A DNA stretch of 64,000 nt from Gammaproteobacteria bacterium (lineage in GTDB: Bacteria; Pseudomonadota; Gammaproteobacteria; Steroidobacterales; Woeseiaceae), in NCBI GenBank assembly GCA_009937615.1, contig JAACFB010000006.1, forward strand, positions 31,426-95,425, read 5' to 3'. Below, one piece after another: positions 34,353 to 43,903 of this stretch. Under the pieces are notes generated by a model. The model saw nothing but the letters and a program-made list of their open reading frames with translations. It was not told the origin of the DNA and did no database searches. The position numbers and the translations under genes are program-made. Position 1 is the first letter of the stretch; each line of letters starts with the position of its first letter.

Positions 34353-35906
34353 TCAGGTCGGCTCTTCACGCAGACCTTTGTAAATACTGACGCACATGAG
34401 TAACAGCACGATACAGAACGGCAGCCCGACGGAAATCGCCAGTGCCTGCAGCGATCCGATGCCTCCGCCAAGCATCAGGACGATGGCAACGAGACCCACC
34501 AGCACGCACCAGAAAACTCGCTGCTGCACAGGGACGTCCATCTTGCCTCCAGCCGTAATCATGTCGATCACGAGCGCGCCGGAGTCAGCCGACGTCACGA
34601 AAAAGATTGCGATGAGCACCAGGCCGATGACCGACACGAATTCGGTGAACGGCAGTCCCTCGAGCATCTTGAACAGCGCCAGTTCGGGAACGGCATCGGC
34701 GACGCCCCGGTATCCGTCGGTAAACAGCTGATCCAGCGCGGTTCCACCGAATGTGGACATCCAGACGATGCCGATCGCGGTCGGGATGAGCAGGACCCAG
34801 GTGATGAATTCGCGAACCGTTCGACCGTAACTGACGCGGGCGATGAACATGCCGACAAACGGCGACCAAGCGATCCACCAGGCCCAGTAGAATGTCGACC
34901 AGCCATGATAGAAGGCCGTGTCTTCGCGGCCGATCCAGTTGCTGAGTTGCGGCAGATAATAAAGGTAGTCGACCGTTGCACCGACCACAGTCTGGGCGAG
35001 GATCAGCGTCGGACCCGCCACGAAGACGAAGACCAACAGCAGTGCAGCGAGCCACATGTTGATTTCGCTGAGCCGCTTAACGCCCTTATCGAGCCCGGCG
35101 ATGACCGATACGAGCGCAATGGCGATGATTCCGGCAATCAACGACACTTTGGTCGTGCCGGACGGCGGAACGCCGAACAAATAGTTCAGACCACCCGCGA
35201 TTTGCTGGGCGCCGAGCCCGAGCGATGTTGCCAGACCGAACAGCGTTGCCAGCACGGCCGTGATGTCAACCACGTGACCGAAAGGGCCCCAGACCGCTTT
35301 GCCGAACAACGGAAAAAACGCCGAGCGCATCGTCAGCGGCAAACCACGATTGAAACAGAAGAATGCCAGCGCCAATCCCACGACCGCATAGACCGCCCAG
35401 GCATGCAGGCCCCAATGGAGAATTGCCGATGACATGCCCGCTGCCATTGCCGTTTCCGTGTCGGCCGGATCGATGCCAAGCGGTGGATTCAGGGTATGCG
35501 TTACCGGTTCCAGGACCCCGAAGAACATCAAACCGATGCCGACCCCGGCGGCGAAAAGCATGGCCAGCCAGCCCGGGTAACCGTAGCGTGGCTTGGCATC
35601 AGGCCCGCCGAAACGAACGCGACCGAGCTTGCTGTAGGCGATGAACAGGCTGAACACCACGAAGATGTTTGATCCGATCATGAACAGCCAGTCGAATCTC
35701 GATGTTATCCAGACGCGCAAATTGCTGAACGCCGGGCCTGCGGCGTCCAGGAACAACAGGGTTCCGAGGACAAAGGCAACAGCCATTGCGGCCGAAATCA
35801 TGAAAACCGGGTTATGAACATCGAGACCGAAGATCTCAACATTGTCCTGCCCGATTTCGTGGCCGATGTCCTGGCGAGTCGGCGCGGATTCAGTTTCCGG
35901 TTTCAA
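34353..35906 (-). CDS. BCCT family transporter 2 (BetP-like)
   Basis: PGWLAMLFAAGVGIGLMFFGVLEPVTH; TFYWAWWIAWSPFVGMFIARVSYGRTVREF. Confidence 0.93.
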   Translation of the reverse strand: MKPETESAPTRQDIGHEIGQDNVEIFGLDVHNPVFMISAAMAVAFVLGTLLFLDAAGPAFSNLRVWITSRFDWLFMIGSNIFVVFSLFIAYSKLGRVRFGGPDAKPRYGYPGWLAMLFAAGVGIGLMFFGVLEPVTHTLNPPLGIDPADTETAMAAGMSSAILHWGLHAWAVYAVVGLALAFFCFNRGLPLTMRSAFFPLFGKAVWGPFGHVVDITAVLATLFGLATSLGLGAQQIAGGLNYLFGVPPSGTTKVSLIAGIIAIALVSVIAGLDKGVKRLSEINMWLAALLLVFVFVAGPTLILAQTVVGATVDYLYYLPQLSNWIGREDTAFYHGWSTFYWAWWIAWSPFVGMFIARVSYGRTVREFITWVLLIPTAIGIVWMSTFGGTALDQLFTDGYRGVADAVPELALFKMLEGLPFTEFVSVIGLVLIAIFFVTSADSGALVIDMITAGGKMDVPVQQRVFWCVLVGLVAIVLMLGGGIGSLQALAISVGLPFCIVLLLMCVSIYKGLREEPT

Positions 35907-36020
35907 TCGGGCCCCCTGTGAGTGCCGGCCAAGGTCCGCTTTATCACCATGCTGGCCGAACGAGCAAGTGAGAATTTCATAGTCTATGGTACTGTACGCG
36001 AATTAGCCAAACGCACTGAT

Positions 36021-36671
36021 TTGATAATTTCCCATAAACACCGGTTCATCTTTTTCGCCGTGCCGAAGACAGCGACGCATGCGATTCGCCAGGCGCTGCG
36101 AGAGCACATGGGACCCGATGACTGGGAACAACAGGTTCTGTTTGGCAAGCAGAGCCTGCCCATACCCGAAATCGCCAAGATCCGGCATGGACACATATCA
36201 GTGCGTCAGATCAGGCCGCATATTGCCGCCCAGGTCTGGGATAACTACTTCAAATTCTGCTTTGTCCGCAATCCCTTTGACCGCTACGTGTCGACCTGCT
36301 TTTTTTTGAATCGCAGCAACCCGAATTTCAGCGCGTCAGCCGTTTCTTTCATGAAGCAGGCCCTGTCGAGGCAGCAGTTTCGCCAGCGCATACTCGTTCA
36401 GCCGCAGGTCATGCAGCTGCGGGATACAGACGATGAAATTGCCCTCGATTACGTTGGCCGGTACGAGACGGTGCAGCAATCATACGACGAAATCTGCGAA
36501 CGGATCGGCATCCCGGCAACCGACCTGGCGAGAAAAAACCCGTCACGACATGCTGCCTACGCCGATTATTATGACGACGAGCTCCGCGGCATCGTCGGCG
36601 AGTTTTACAAGGATGACCTGGCCTCCCTGGGCTATGGTTTCGCACCGAGCGATCAGCTCGCCGGATCGTAA
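36021..36671 (+). CDS. Sulfotransferase family protein
   Basis: TTG start giving (M)IISHKHRFIFFAVPKTATHAIRQALREH (5'-PSB-like PKTATH), FCFVRNPFDRYVSTCFF (3'-PB-like). In-frame ATGs at 35922/35949 are possible alternatives. Confidence 0.75.
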   Translation: MIISHKHRFIFFAVPKTATHAIRQALREHMGPDDWEQQVLFGKQSLPIPEIAKIRHGHISVRQIRPHIAAQVWDNYFKFCFVRNPFDRYVSTCFFLNRSNPNFSASAVSFMKQALSRQQFRQRILVQPQVMQLRDTDDEIALDYVGRYETVQQSYDEICERIGIPATDLARKNPSRHAAYADYYDDELRGIVGEFYKDDLASLGYGFAPSDQLAGS

Positions 36672-36676
36672 CCGGC

Positions 36677-36695
36677 AGCCGGGTTTCCGGCTTTG
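36677..36695 (+). terminator. Short candidate intrinsic terminator AGCCGG-GTTT-CCGGCT-TTg
   Basis: 6-bp GC stem directly after the sulfotransferase stop with a short T-run. Confidence 0.4.
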
Positions 36696-36804
36696 GTGTT
36701 TCCAGGGTCTGTCAGTGCCGGGTTTCGTGGCGTGACGTCCAGCCAGACCGCTGCAATCCACTAACCAGCCGGACAATTGCTGCAGGTACGCGCGGACAGC
36801 CTCT

Positions 36805-37476
36805 TCAGTACTCTGACCAGGCGACTGCATCAGTTGCTGCGTCATGCGGCGCGCGCAACCTCTTCTGCAGGGCGAACGTCAGCCCGGTTTCAATCGATGC
36901 CGGGGCAGCAACCTGCTGAATCAGCAAATCCTCGCCATCACGAATCCTCGGACTCCAGATACGGACCGCGAAATTCGTTGTTCGATCGTCTACGGAAAGC
37001 CGAACCCTGCCCGACGCATCGGTCAGACCGAAGGCATCGCTCTCGACGACCACGATATAGGCAAGCATGTCGTCGTGAATATTGCAGCCGAGCGTGACGA
37101 TGCCGTCATGCTCGAATACAACCGGCTCATGCGGATTGCCCTTGTATAAAGGCAGTACAAAGTTATTCGGCTTGGAAAACGAATAGACATGATGGGCTAC
37201 CGTATCGCTGTTAGGAAACACGACCGCCGTGCCTTTCTGTACAACCAGCATATGTGGGACAAATTGCGTATCAAGCTGGTCCATGACGACATCGGGCTGT
37301 GACGCTGTTTCTAACCGCTCGGGGTCCCCGCCCTCGGCAAACACGACCACGTCGGGGACCGGCACACCATCCGGCCCGACGACAATCACGTCGAGCTCGT
37401 GAGCCGTTGCACAGACAGCCATCAGCAGGCCGGCAAGGACCGCGACTGCAGGATTGATTGACCGCATTGATCGCAT
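36805..37476 (-). CDS. Exported cupredoxin-like protein ('methylamine utilization protein' annotation type)
   Basis: Signal peptide; DTVAHHVYSF and TLGCNIHDDM supply His/Cys/His/Met type-1 copper ligand pattern. Confidence 0.8.
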   Translation of the reverse strand: MRSMRSINPAVAVLAGLLMAVCATAHELDVIVVGPDGVPVPDVVVFAEGGDPERLETASQPDVVMDQLDTQFVPHMLVVQKGTAVVFPNSDTVAHHVYSFSKPNNFVLPLYKGNPHEPVVFEHDGIVTLGCNIHDDMLAYIVVVESDAFGLTDASGRVRLSVDDRTTNFAVRIWSPRIRDGEDLLIQQVAAPASIETGLTFALQKRLRAPHDAATDAVAWSEY

Positions 37477-37559
37477 AGAGAAGTAAGGGGCTACGTTGGC
37501 ACAGTCTCAAGTCTACGGTCCCTCTGCACCGGCGAACCGTGAACTGCCGCACACTCTAT

Positions 37560-37588
37560 TTGACACAATACACCTAGTATTCATAAGA
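37560..37588 (+). promoter_or_regulatory. Candidate sigma70 promoter TTGACA-N17-ATAAGA upstream of the EAL protein
   Basis: Perfect -35 hexamer, weak -10, 72 bp before the CDS start. Confidence 0.35.
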
Positions 37589-37659
37589 CTTTGATTTCTG
37601 ACGACTCTGCACGGTCAAAGGCCCGAAACCCGGCGCCACGAACAGGCTAATAAGTTGTT

Positions 37660-40020
37660 ATGAAGCTGCGTACGACCTTTCGAACAAAATTGCTGCTGTT
37701 GACGATAGTGCCACTCGGCGTGGCGCAGATCGTCACCCTGTTCGCGGTCATGCGGACCGTGGAACACGACGTCGACGCGCGTGCGCGTGAATCGCTCAAG
37801 GTCGGTGCGGTCGTCGTCAACGAATTTCTCGCGGCGCACGCCGAGCAGCTGCGCACCAGCGTCGAGGTACTGGCTGCGGACTACGGGCTCAAGGAGGCTG
37901 TCGCCACGGGTGATGCGGTTACGATTCGATCCGTGCTCGACAACCACAGCCGGCGCGTTGGCGCGGGAGTTGCTGCGCTGCTCGATCTCGACGGCGAGGC
38001 CGTGGCAAGCAACCTGCGCAGCGGCGCGAATCTTATCGTCGACCCGAAGCGACTCGACATTGACTCGGGCCGAGTTAGCCGCGAGTACACCACGATTCTG
38101 GGCAAAGATGCTTATCACATGTTCATTGTCCCGCTGCGTGCGCCAGTCACGGTCGGCTGGGTCGTACTCGGGTTTCGGATCGATGCTGAGCTGACGAACC
38201 AGATCGCCGACCTGACGGGACTTGACACATCGATCGTGCAAGCTGGCGAGGAACCGCTGACGATCTCTACTTCGCGATCGGAGCCGCCGCAGGGTATCGA
38301 CGTGGAAACGGAATTCAACAGCGTCTACATGGCGCTCGATGACGCCGAGCATGCGCTGACCGTGCAGACACCCTTTGTTCGCTCGGAAAAAACCGTGCTC
38401 GTCGTACTGCAGCGCTCGATGCGCGACGCAATGCAGCCGTATGCAGAAGCACGAAGCGGGCTTGTCGCCTTCGGCACCGCAATGCTGATACTCGTGGGGA
38501 TCGCGGGCGGCTGGCTGTCCACGACAATCGCGCGGCCGCTTAAAACACTGGGCGCCGCCGCGCGGCGCATGATTTCTGGCGACTACGAAACGTCGATTGC
38601 GGTCCGTTCCGACGACGAGTTCGGTCAGCTCGCATCGAGCTTCAACGCGATGCAACAGGCCATCGCAGAACGCGAGCAGCGCATCTCTCACCAGGCCATG
38701 CATGATCCGCTGACCGACCTGCCGAATCGATCCAAAATGCTGACGGTATTGACTGGCGTCATTGAACAGGCGAGGCGTAGCGACGCGAAGGTAACGGTTC
38801 TCGCGATTCAGCTGCTGCGCATGGGCGAAATTTCATCGACGCTTGGCCACCATGCGACGGACGAGTTGATCAGGATGGCAGCCCGACATTTGCGGGCCAA
38901 CCTCGATGGCGGCGAGCTGCTCGGCCACACCGGGACCAATGAATTCGTCCTCGTTCTACCGGACAATGACGTCGCAAATGCTCTCTCTTACGTCGACCGC
39001 ATCGAGGGACTGCTGGGTTCCGGCGTGACGCTAGGGCGCGTCAACGTCATTCTGCAGACTCGTATTGGCATTGCCGAATTTCCCGGTCACGGAGAGGCGG
39101 CCGCGGACCTGCTGCGTTTTGCCGCCATAGCCCGCGCCGAAGCCGACGCCAATAACGAGCGAATGCGCGTTTATGCACCCGGCCGCGAAGATGAGTTCGT
39201 CAGGCGATTGAGGATCGTCAACGACCTGCCGTCCGCCATACGGCGCGGTGACGTGCAGGTCTGGCTGCAACCCAAAATCGCGCTGCCTGGCGGCGCCGTC
39301 TGCGGAGCCGAAGCTTTGGTCCGCTGGCAACACCCGGAACTGGGCTTCCTGAGCCCGGACGATTTCGTGTCCGCCGCGGAACAATCGGGGACGATCGTAT
39401 TGCTCACGCGTTTCATGCTCGAGCAGGCGGTTCGCGAGTGCCGAAGGCTCGAACAAGCCGGTCACATACTGCAGGTCTCGGTAAACCTGTCGGCGCGCGA
39501 CCTTATGGATGAATACCTGCCATATCATGTCATGCAGATCCTGACGGAGCAGAATCTTCCTCCGGAGCGACTGACGCTCGAGGTAACCGAAAATTCGGTA
39601 ATGGAAGACCTGCGCCACGCGGTCACCGTACTCGAATGCATACGTGACATCGGCGTGCGCATCTCGATGGATGACTTTGGCACGGGGCACTCGTCTCTCG
39701 CACAGTTGCGCAATATCCCGCTGCATGAACTCAAGATAGACAAGTCTTTCGTCATGACGCTGATGGAAAATGCGCACAACGAGTCGATCGTCAAAACTAC
39801 GGTGCAGCTGGCGCACAGCATGGATCTGTCGGTCGTCGCCGAGGGCGTCGAGAACGAGGCCTGCATGCATCGAATAGCCGAGCTCGGCTGCCAGCAGGCG
39901 CAAGGCTACTTTATCAGCAAGCCGGTTCCAGCCGCCGAACTGCTCGCATGGCTGGAGAATTACAGGCCGACGGCCTACGCGGAACGTCGAAGTCATCGGC
40001 GTGCGTTCTCGGGAATGTGA
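37660..40020 (+). CDS. Membrane sensor with HAMP, degenerate GGDEF (GTNEF) and intact EAL domain
   Basis: HDPLTDLPNRSKML...GHTGTNEFVLVLPD; CGAEALVRWQHPELGF, LTLEVTENSVMED, DDFGTGHSSLAQLRNIPLHELKIDKSFV, VVAEGVENEACMHRIAELGCQQAQGYFISKP. Confidence 0.92.
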   Translation: MKLRTTFRTKLLLLTIVPLGVAQIVTLFAVMRTVEHDVDARARESLKVGAVVVNEFLAAHAEQLRTSVEVLAADYGLKEAVATGDAVTIRSVLDNHSRRVGAGVAALLDLDGEAVASNLRSGANLIVDPKRLDIDSGRVSREYTTILGKDAYHMFIVPLRAPVTVGWVVLGFRIDAELTNQIADLTGLDTSIVQAGEEPLTISTSRSEPPQGIDVETEFNSVYMALDDAEHALTVQTPFVRSEKTVLVVLQRSMRDAMQPYAEARSGLVAFGTAMLILVGIAGGWLSTTIARPLKTLGAAARRMISGDYETSIAVRSDDEFGQLASSFNAMQQAIAEREQRISHQAMHDPLTDLPNRSKMLTVLTGVIEQARRSDAKVTVLAIQLLRMGEISSTLGHHATDELIRMAARHLRANLDGGELLGHTGTNEFVLVLPDNDVANALSYVDRIEGLLGSGVTLGRVNVILQTRIGIAEFPGHGEAAADLLRFAAIARAEADANNERMRVYAPGREDEFVRRLRIVNDLPSAIRRGDVQVWLQPKIALPGGAVCGAEALVRWQHPELGFLSPDDFVSAAEQSGTIVLLTRFMLEQAVRECRRLEQAGHILQVSVNLSARDLMDEYLPYHVMQILTEQNLPPERLTLEVTENSVMEDLRHAVTVLECIRDIGVRISMDDFGTGHSSLAQLRNIPLHELKIDKSFVMTLMENAHNESIVKTTVQLAHSMDLSVVAEGVENEACMHRIAELGCQQAQGYFISKPVPAAELLAWLENYRPTAYAERRSHRRAFSGM

Positions 40021-40054
40021 CCTCGACATCGATGATCTAGTACGATCGTGCGCT

Positions 40055-41218
40055 ATGCGCCCAACCCTCACCAGCAAATTACCGGACGTCAGTACGACGA
40101 TCTTCACGGTGATGAGCCAACTCGCGACCGAGTGCGGTGCCATTAACCTGTCGCAGGGCTTTCCGAGCTTCGATCCTCCTGAAGCATTGACCGATCGAAT
40201 CAGCTACCACCTGACGCATGGCGCCAACCAATATTCACCGATGCCGGGCGTTCCGGGACTGCGTCAGGCAATCGCAAGGAAAACGCAACGCACGCAGCAC
40301 AGGATCGTGGACCCCGACGACGAAATCACGGTCTGCACCGGCGCAACCGAGGGCTTGTTCAGCAGTATCCAGGCCATTGTGCGCCCTGGTGATGAAGTCA
40401 TCGTCTTCGATCCCGCCTACGACTCGTATGAACCAGCCGTTACGCTGGCAGGCGGCGTTACGCGGCATGTGCCTCTCGCCATCGGCGCAAATGGTCATGA
40501 CTTCGAGATCGACTGGCAACAACTGCGCGATAACCTGACGACGAAAACCCGGTTGGTCATCGTAAATTTTCCGCACAATCCGACCGGCGCGATATTTGCG
40601 AACGATGATCTCGATCGACTTGCCGAACTGCTCCGCAACACGGATGCGTATCTGTTGTCCGACGAAGTTTACGAACACATCGTATTCGATGGTGAACATC
40701 ATCGCAGTGTTCTAAGCAACGAAGAACTCTGGCGCCGGAGCTTCGTCGTCAGCTCGTTTGGCAAGACGTTTCACGCAACGGGCTGGAAGATAGGCTACTG
40801 CATCGCGCCGCGTGAGCTGACGGCCGAATTCCGCAAGGTACACCAGTTCACGACCTTCTCGGTCAGCACCCCGATGCAACACGGCCTGGCCGATTACCTC
40901 GAATCAAACCCGGCTTTTTGCGAACAGCTATCCGACTTCTACCAACAAAAGCGGGATCACTTTTGCACTCTGTTCGAGGGCTCCCGATTTCGCCTGCAAC
41001 CGTCTCGCAGCACGTTCTTCCAGATCGTTGACTACGGTGACGTCAGCGACGCGCTCGATGTCGACCTCGCGAAACAATGGACGCGACAGATTGGGGTCGC
41101 TTCGATCCCAATGTCGGTGTTCTGCGAACGGCCGTTTACCGGAACGCGGCTGCGATTCTGCTTTGCGAAGGACGACGCAACGCTGACCGAAGCGGTAGAG
41201 AGGCTCCGCACGTTATAG
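40055..41218 (+). CDS. PLP-dependent methionine aminotransferase-like (YbdL family)
   Basis: INLSQGFPSFDPPEALTDRI, ANQYSPMPGVPGLRQAIARKTQR, SSFGKTFHATGWKIGYCIAP. Confidence 0.9.
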   Translation: MRPTLTSKLPDVSTTIFTVMSQLATECGAINLSQGFPSFDPPEALTDRISYHLTHGANQYSPMPGVPGLRQAIARKTQRTQHRIVDPDDEITVCTGATEGLFSSIQAIVRPGDEVIVFDPAYDSYEPAVTLAGGVTRHVPLAIGANGHDFEIDWQQLRDNLTTKTRLVIVNFPHNPTGAIFANDDLDRLAELLRNTDAYLLSDEVYEHIVFDGEHHRSVLSNEELWRRSFVVSSFGKTFHATGWKIGYCIAPRELTAEFRKVHQFTTFSVSTPMQHGLADYLESNPAFCEQLSDFYQQKRDHFCTLFEGSRFRLQPSRSTFFQIVDYGDVSDALDVDLAKQWTRQIGVASIPMSVFCERPFTGTRLRFCFAKDDATLTEAVERLRTL

Positions 41219-41264
41219 AGCCAGGTCTGCTGCGACGCCTGGACCGCCTGCAAGTCCGAAACCG

Positions 41265-43385
41265 TCAGGTGCCGAGCTGGTAGGCAGTCATCGCGCCGAG
41301 ATAACCGATCGACGTCATATAGACCCAGGCGAAAACAGGCCAACGCCAGCTGTTGGTCTCGCGCCGGATGACGGCCAGTGTCGCCGCGCACTGCAGGCAG
41401 CACGCATAAAAAACCAGCAGTCCCAGCACCATCGGCAACGTGAACACCGGGCTGCCATCAGGCCAGCTGGCGGACCGCAGACGTTGCGACAACGTCGCTT
41501 CGTCAGCCTCGTCGCCAACCGCATACACGGTGCCGAGCACGGCGATGACGACTTCCCGAGCCGGGAAACCGGCAATCACGGCGGATGACACGCGCCAGTC
41601 CCAGCCCAGCGGCGCAAAGACCGGCTGCACCACATGCCCCGCGCGCCCAAGCCAGCTTTGCTCGAGCTGCGCGGCAGACGCCTCGTTTTCCGTCAGCATC
41701 GGATCGATATCGGTTGCGCGTGGATAGTAAGCCAGCGCCCAAATCACGACAGCGACGGCAAAAATCACGGTTCCTGCGCGATACAGAAAAACCCTGGCAC
41801 GACCCAGCAGCTGAAGGAAAACGGTTTGCATGTTGGGCCGGCGGAACGCGGGCAGCATCAGTGCAAACGGGGGTTTCGGTCCCCGCAGCGCGGTCTTGCG
41901 CATCAGCAACGCCGTCAGTACGCCGGCAATGATGCCGAATATGTAAAGACCGAAGAGCACGAGCCCCTGGAGATTCATGAAGCCGACGTCACGCATCGGG
42001 ACGAACGCTGCGATAAGCAGCGCATACACCGGCAATCTCGCCGAGCAGGTCATGAAAGGCGCGGCAAGAATCGTCGCGATCCGATCACGGCGGTTCGGAA
42101 TCACCCGGGTCGCCATGATTCCAGGAACTGCGCAGGCAAAGCTCGAGATCATCGGAATGATCGATTGGCCGGAGAGGCCGACGGAGCGCATGGCCCGGTC
42201 CAGTAAATAGGCTGCCCGTGCAAGATAGCCCGAATCCTCGAGCAGGATGATGAACAGAAACAGGATAAGAATTTGTGGCAGGAATATGACCACACTGCCC
42301 ACGCCGGCGATAACGCCATCGGCGATCAGGCTCGAGAACGCACCTCCGCCCAGAACCGTCGCCACGGAAGCTCCAAGTGCGGCTGTGCCGTCGTCGATCA
42401 AATCCATGATCGGTGTTGCCCACGCGAAAACAGCCTGAAACACGATTGCCATTACGAGGAACAGGCCGATCGTACCGGGAATCGGCCTGTTCAGAAATTC
42501 CGTCAGGCGCGTACGCCATGAGTAGAACGGCGGCGCCGTTTGCTGTACGTCATCGAGAACTCTGCGTACCCACGCATAGCGGACGCGCGCCTCCCGCGCA
42601 AGCGGTGGTTCCATTCCAAATAATTCGTCACGGTAACGATCAACGTCGGCCCGGGCATTCCCGCCCAGGCAGTCGAGCACATGTCGGTTAGCCCCGGATG
42701 CTCCGTCGACCAAAAGGCGCTCGATTTCGGCTCGGCGCAGTGGAACGCTCGCCGTCGCCGCAAGTTTCTCCGCAGCTCGGGACAGTTCGGGCCAGGCTTC
42801 GGTAGCCTCCGGCGGCGTCGCTTTTGGCAGATCGATCAAGGCATTGCGAAGTTCATTGATGCCCTGCCCGGTGGTCGCAACGACCCGACAAATCCGCGTA
42901 CCGCCAAGATGCGACGACAACTTGTCCACATCGATTTTCAGACCGTTCAGTTCAGCGGCATCCGACATGGTCAGGGCGACAACGATCGGGCACTCGAGCT
43001 CTATCAGCTGCTGCACGAGATACAGTCCCTGGTAGAGATTGGTCGCATCGACAACGGCAAGAATACCGTCCGGCGGCTGGGTACCGGCCATGCGACCAAA
43101 GATCACGTCGATCGCTATCTGCTCCTCGAACGAATGAGCGCTCAGCGCGTGCGTTCCAGGCAGATCGATAAGCTCGATGGTCCGGTCGTCGGCCTTGAGC
43201 GTGCCGACATGCCGCTCGACCGTAACGCCCGGGTAGTTGCCGATCCGCTGCCTTAGCCCGGTCAGCCGGTTAAAGAGCGTGCTCTTCCCGGAATTCGGCC
43301 CGCCGACGACCGCAATGCTGGCATCGGCGTGCCGGCTTACGGTGATGTCTGTTAGCGGGACCCGGGTTTCGACCGACCTAGCCAC
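41265..43385 (-). CDS. feoB: Ferrous iron transport protein B
   Basis: GGPNSGKSTLFNRLTGLRQRIGNYPGVTVERHVG; LIDLPGTHALSAHSFEEQIA. GTG start (43385) overlapping the feoA stop preferred to the 43520 ORF start. Confidence 0.93.
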   Translation of the reverse strand: MARSVETRVPLTDITVSRHADASIAVVGGPNSGKSTLFNRLTGLRQRIGNYPGVTVERHVGTLKADDRTIELIDLPGTHALSAHSFEEQIAIDVIFGRMAGTQPPDGILAVVDATNLYQGLYLVQQLIELECPIVVALTMSDAAELNGLKIDVDKLSSHLGGTRICRVVATTGQGINELRNALIDLPKATPPEATEAWPELSRAAEKLAATASVPLRRAEIERLLVDGASGANRHVLDCLGGNARADVDRYRDELFGMEPPLAREARVRYAWVRRVLDDVQQTAPPFYSWRTRLTEFLNRPIPGTIGLFLVMAIVFQAVFAWATPIMDLIDDGTAALGASVATVLGGGAFSSLIADGVIAGVGSVVIFLPQILILFLFIILLEDSGYLARAAYLLDRAMRSVGLSGQSIIPMISSFACAVPGIMATRVIPNRRDRIATILAAPFMTCSARLPVYALLIAAFVPMRDVGFMNLQGLVLFGLYIFGIIAGVLTALLMRKTALRGPKPPFALMLPAFRRPNMQTVFLQLLGRARVFLYRAGTVIFAVAVVIWALAYYPRATDIDPMLTENEASAAQLEQSWLGRAGHVVQPVFAPLGWDWRVSSAVIAGFPAREVVIAVLGTVYAVGDEADEATLSQRLRSASWPDGSPVFTLPMVLGLLVFYACCLQCAATLAVIRRETNSWRWPVFAWVYMTSIGYLGAMTAYQLGT

Positions 43386-43629
43386 CGGGGTCGCTGGCGG
43401 CAACTTTAAAGTGGCGGGCCTGCTCCTGGCGCAACGAGATGCCGCAGCCGAACAGGCGGAATTCCATGGGATCACCGCCGAGCGCCGCACCGGCCAGCTC
43501 GACGATGGCACCCTCGACAAGACCGAGCGTCATGAGGCGCTGAACCTGCGGGTCGGTTGCATCGATCGCGGCTATGATGCCGCTCTGACCAGGTCTGAGT
43601 GATGCCAGTGTCGCGCCGTTGTGTTCCAT
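43378..43629 (-). CDS. feoA: Ferrous iron transport protein A
   Basis: 83 aa SH3-like: ATLASLRPGQSGIIAAIDATDPQVQRLMTLGLVEGAIVELAGAALGGDPMEFRLFGCGISLRQEQA. Confidence 0.88.
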   Translation of the reverse strand: MEHNGATLASLRPGQSGIIAAIDATDPQVQRLMTLGLVEGAIVELAGAALGGDPMEFRLFGCGISLRQEQARHFKVAASDPGG

Positions 43630-43718
43630 ACGAATCCTGTTAGTACCCCGTATTCCTGACCGGCAGTCAGCCGCTAAGTATCCGTTTTTTCGGGCAGTTT
43701 ACTGAAACTTGGCTAAAT

Positions 43719-43737
43719 GATAATGATTCGCATTACG
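43719..43737. promoter_or_regulatory. Fur-box-like site GATAATGATTCGCATTACG
   Basis: 14/19 match by eye to GATAATGATAATCATTATC; upstream of feoA and divergent from the 43904 operon. Confidence 0.65.
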
Positions 43738-43903
43738 ATGCGCAATAGTGGATTCTACGCAGTCGGCGGACTCACCTGCCGCAACCTGCCGACCCGCCTA
43801 CGAGCCCCCGCCAAGGGCCCCCGCGCATCTCACGTTCAGCTTGCATTCATCGGTCGCCGGCTAGCGTATGGGTCAAAGAGCGCTAACCCAAGAGGACGCC
43901 GAA

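Noticed and set aside
37615-40143. Minus-strand ORFs of 362 and 370 aa
   Set aside because: Antisense to the HAMP-GGDEF-EAL protein; shadow ORFs.
41265-43520. FeoB starting at 43520 (751 aa)
   Set aside because: The extra N-terminus overlaps feoA almost to its start and is low-complexity; GTG at 43385 overlapping the feoA stop is more likely.
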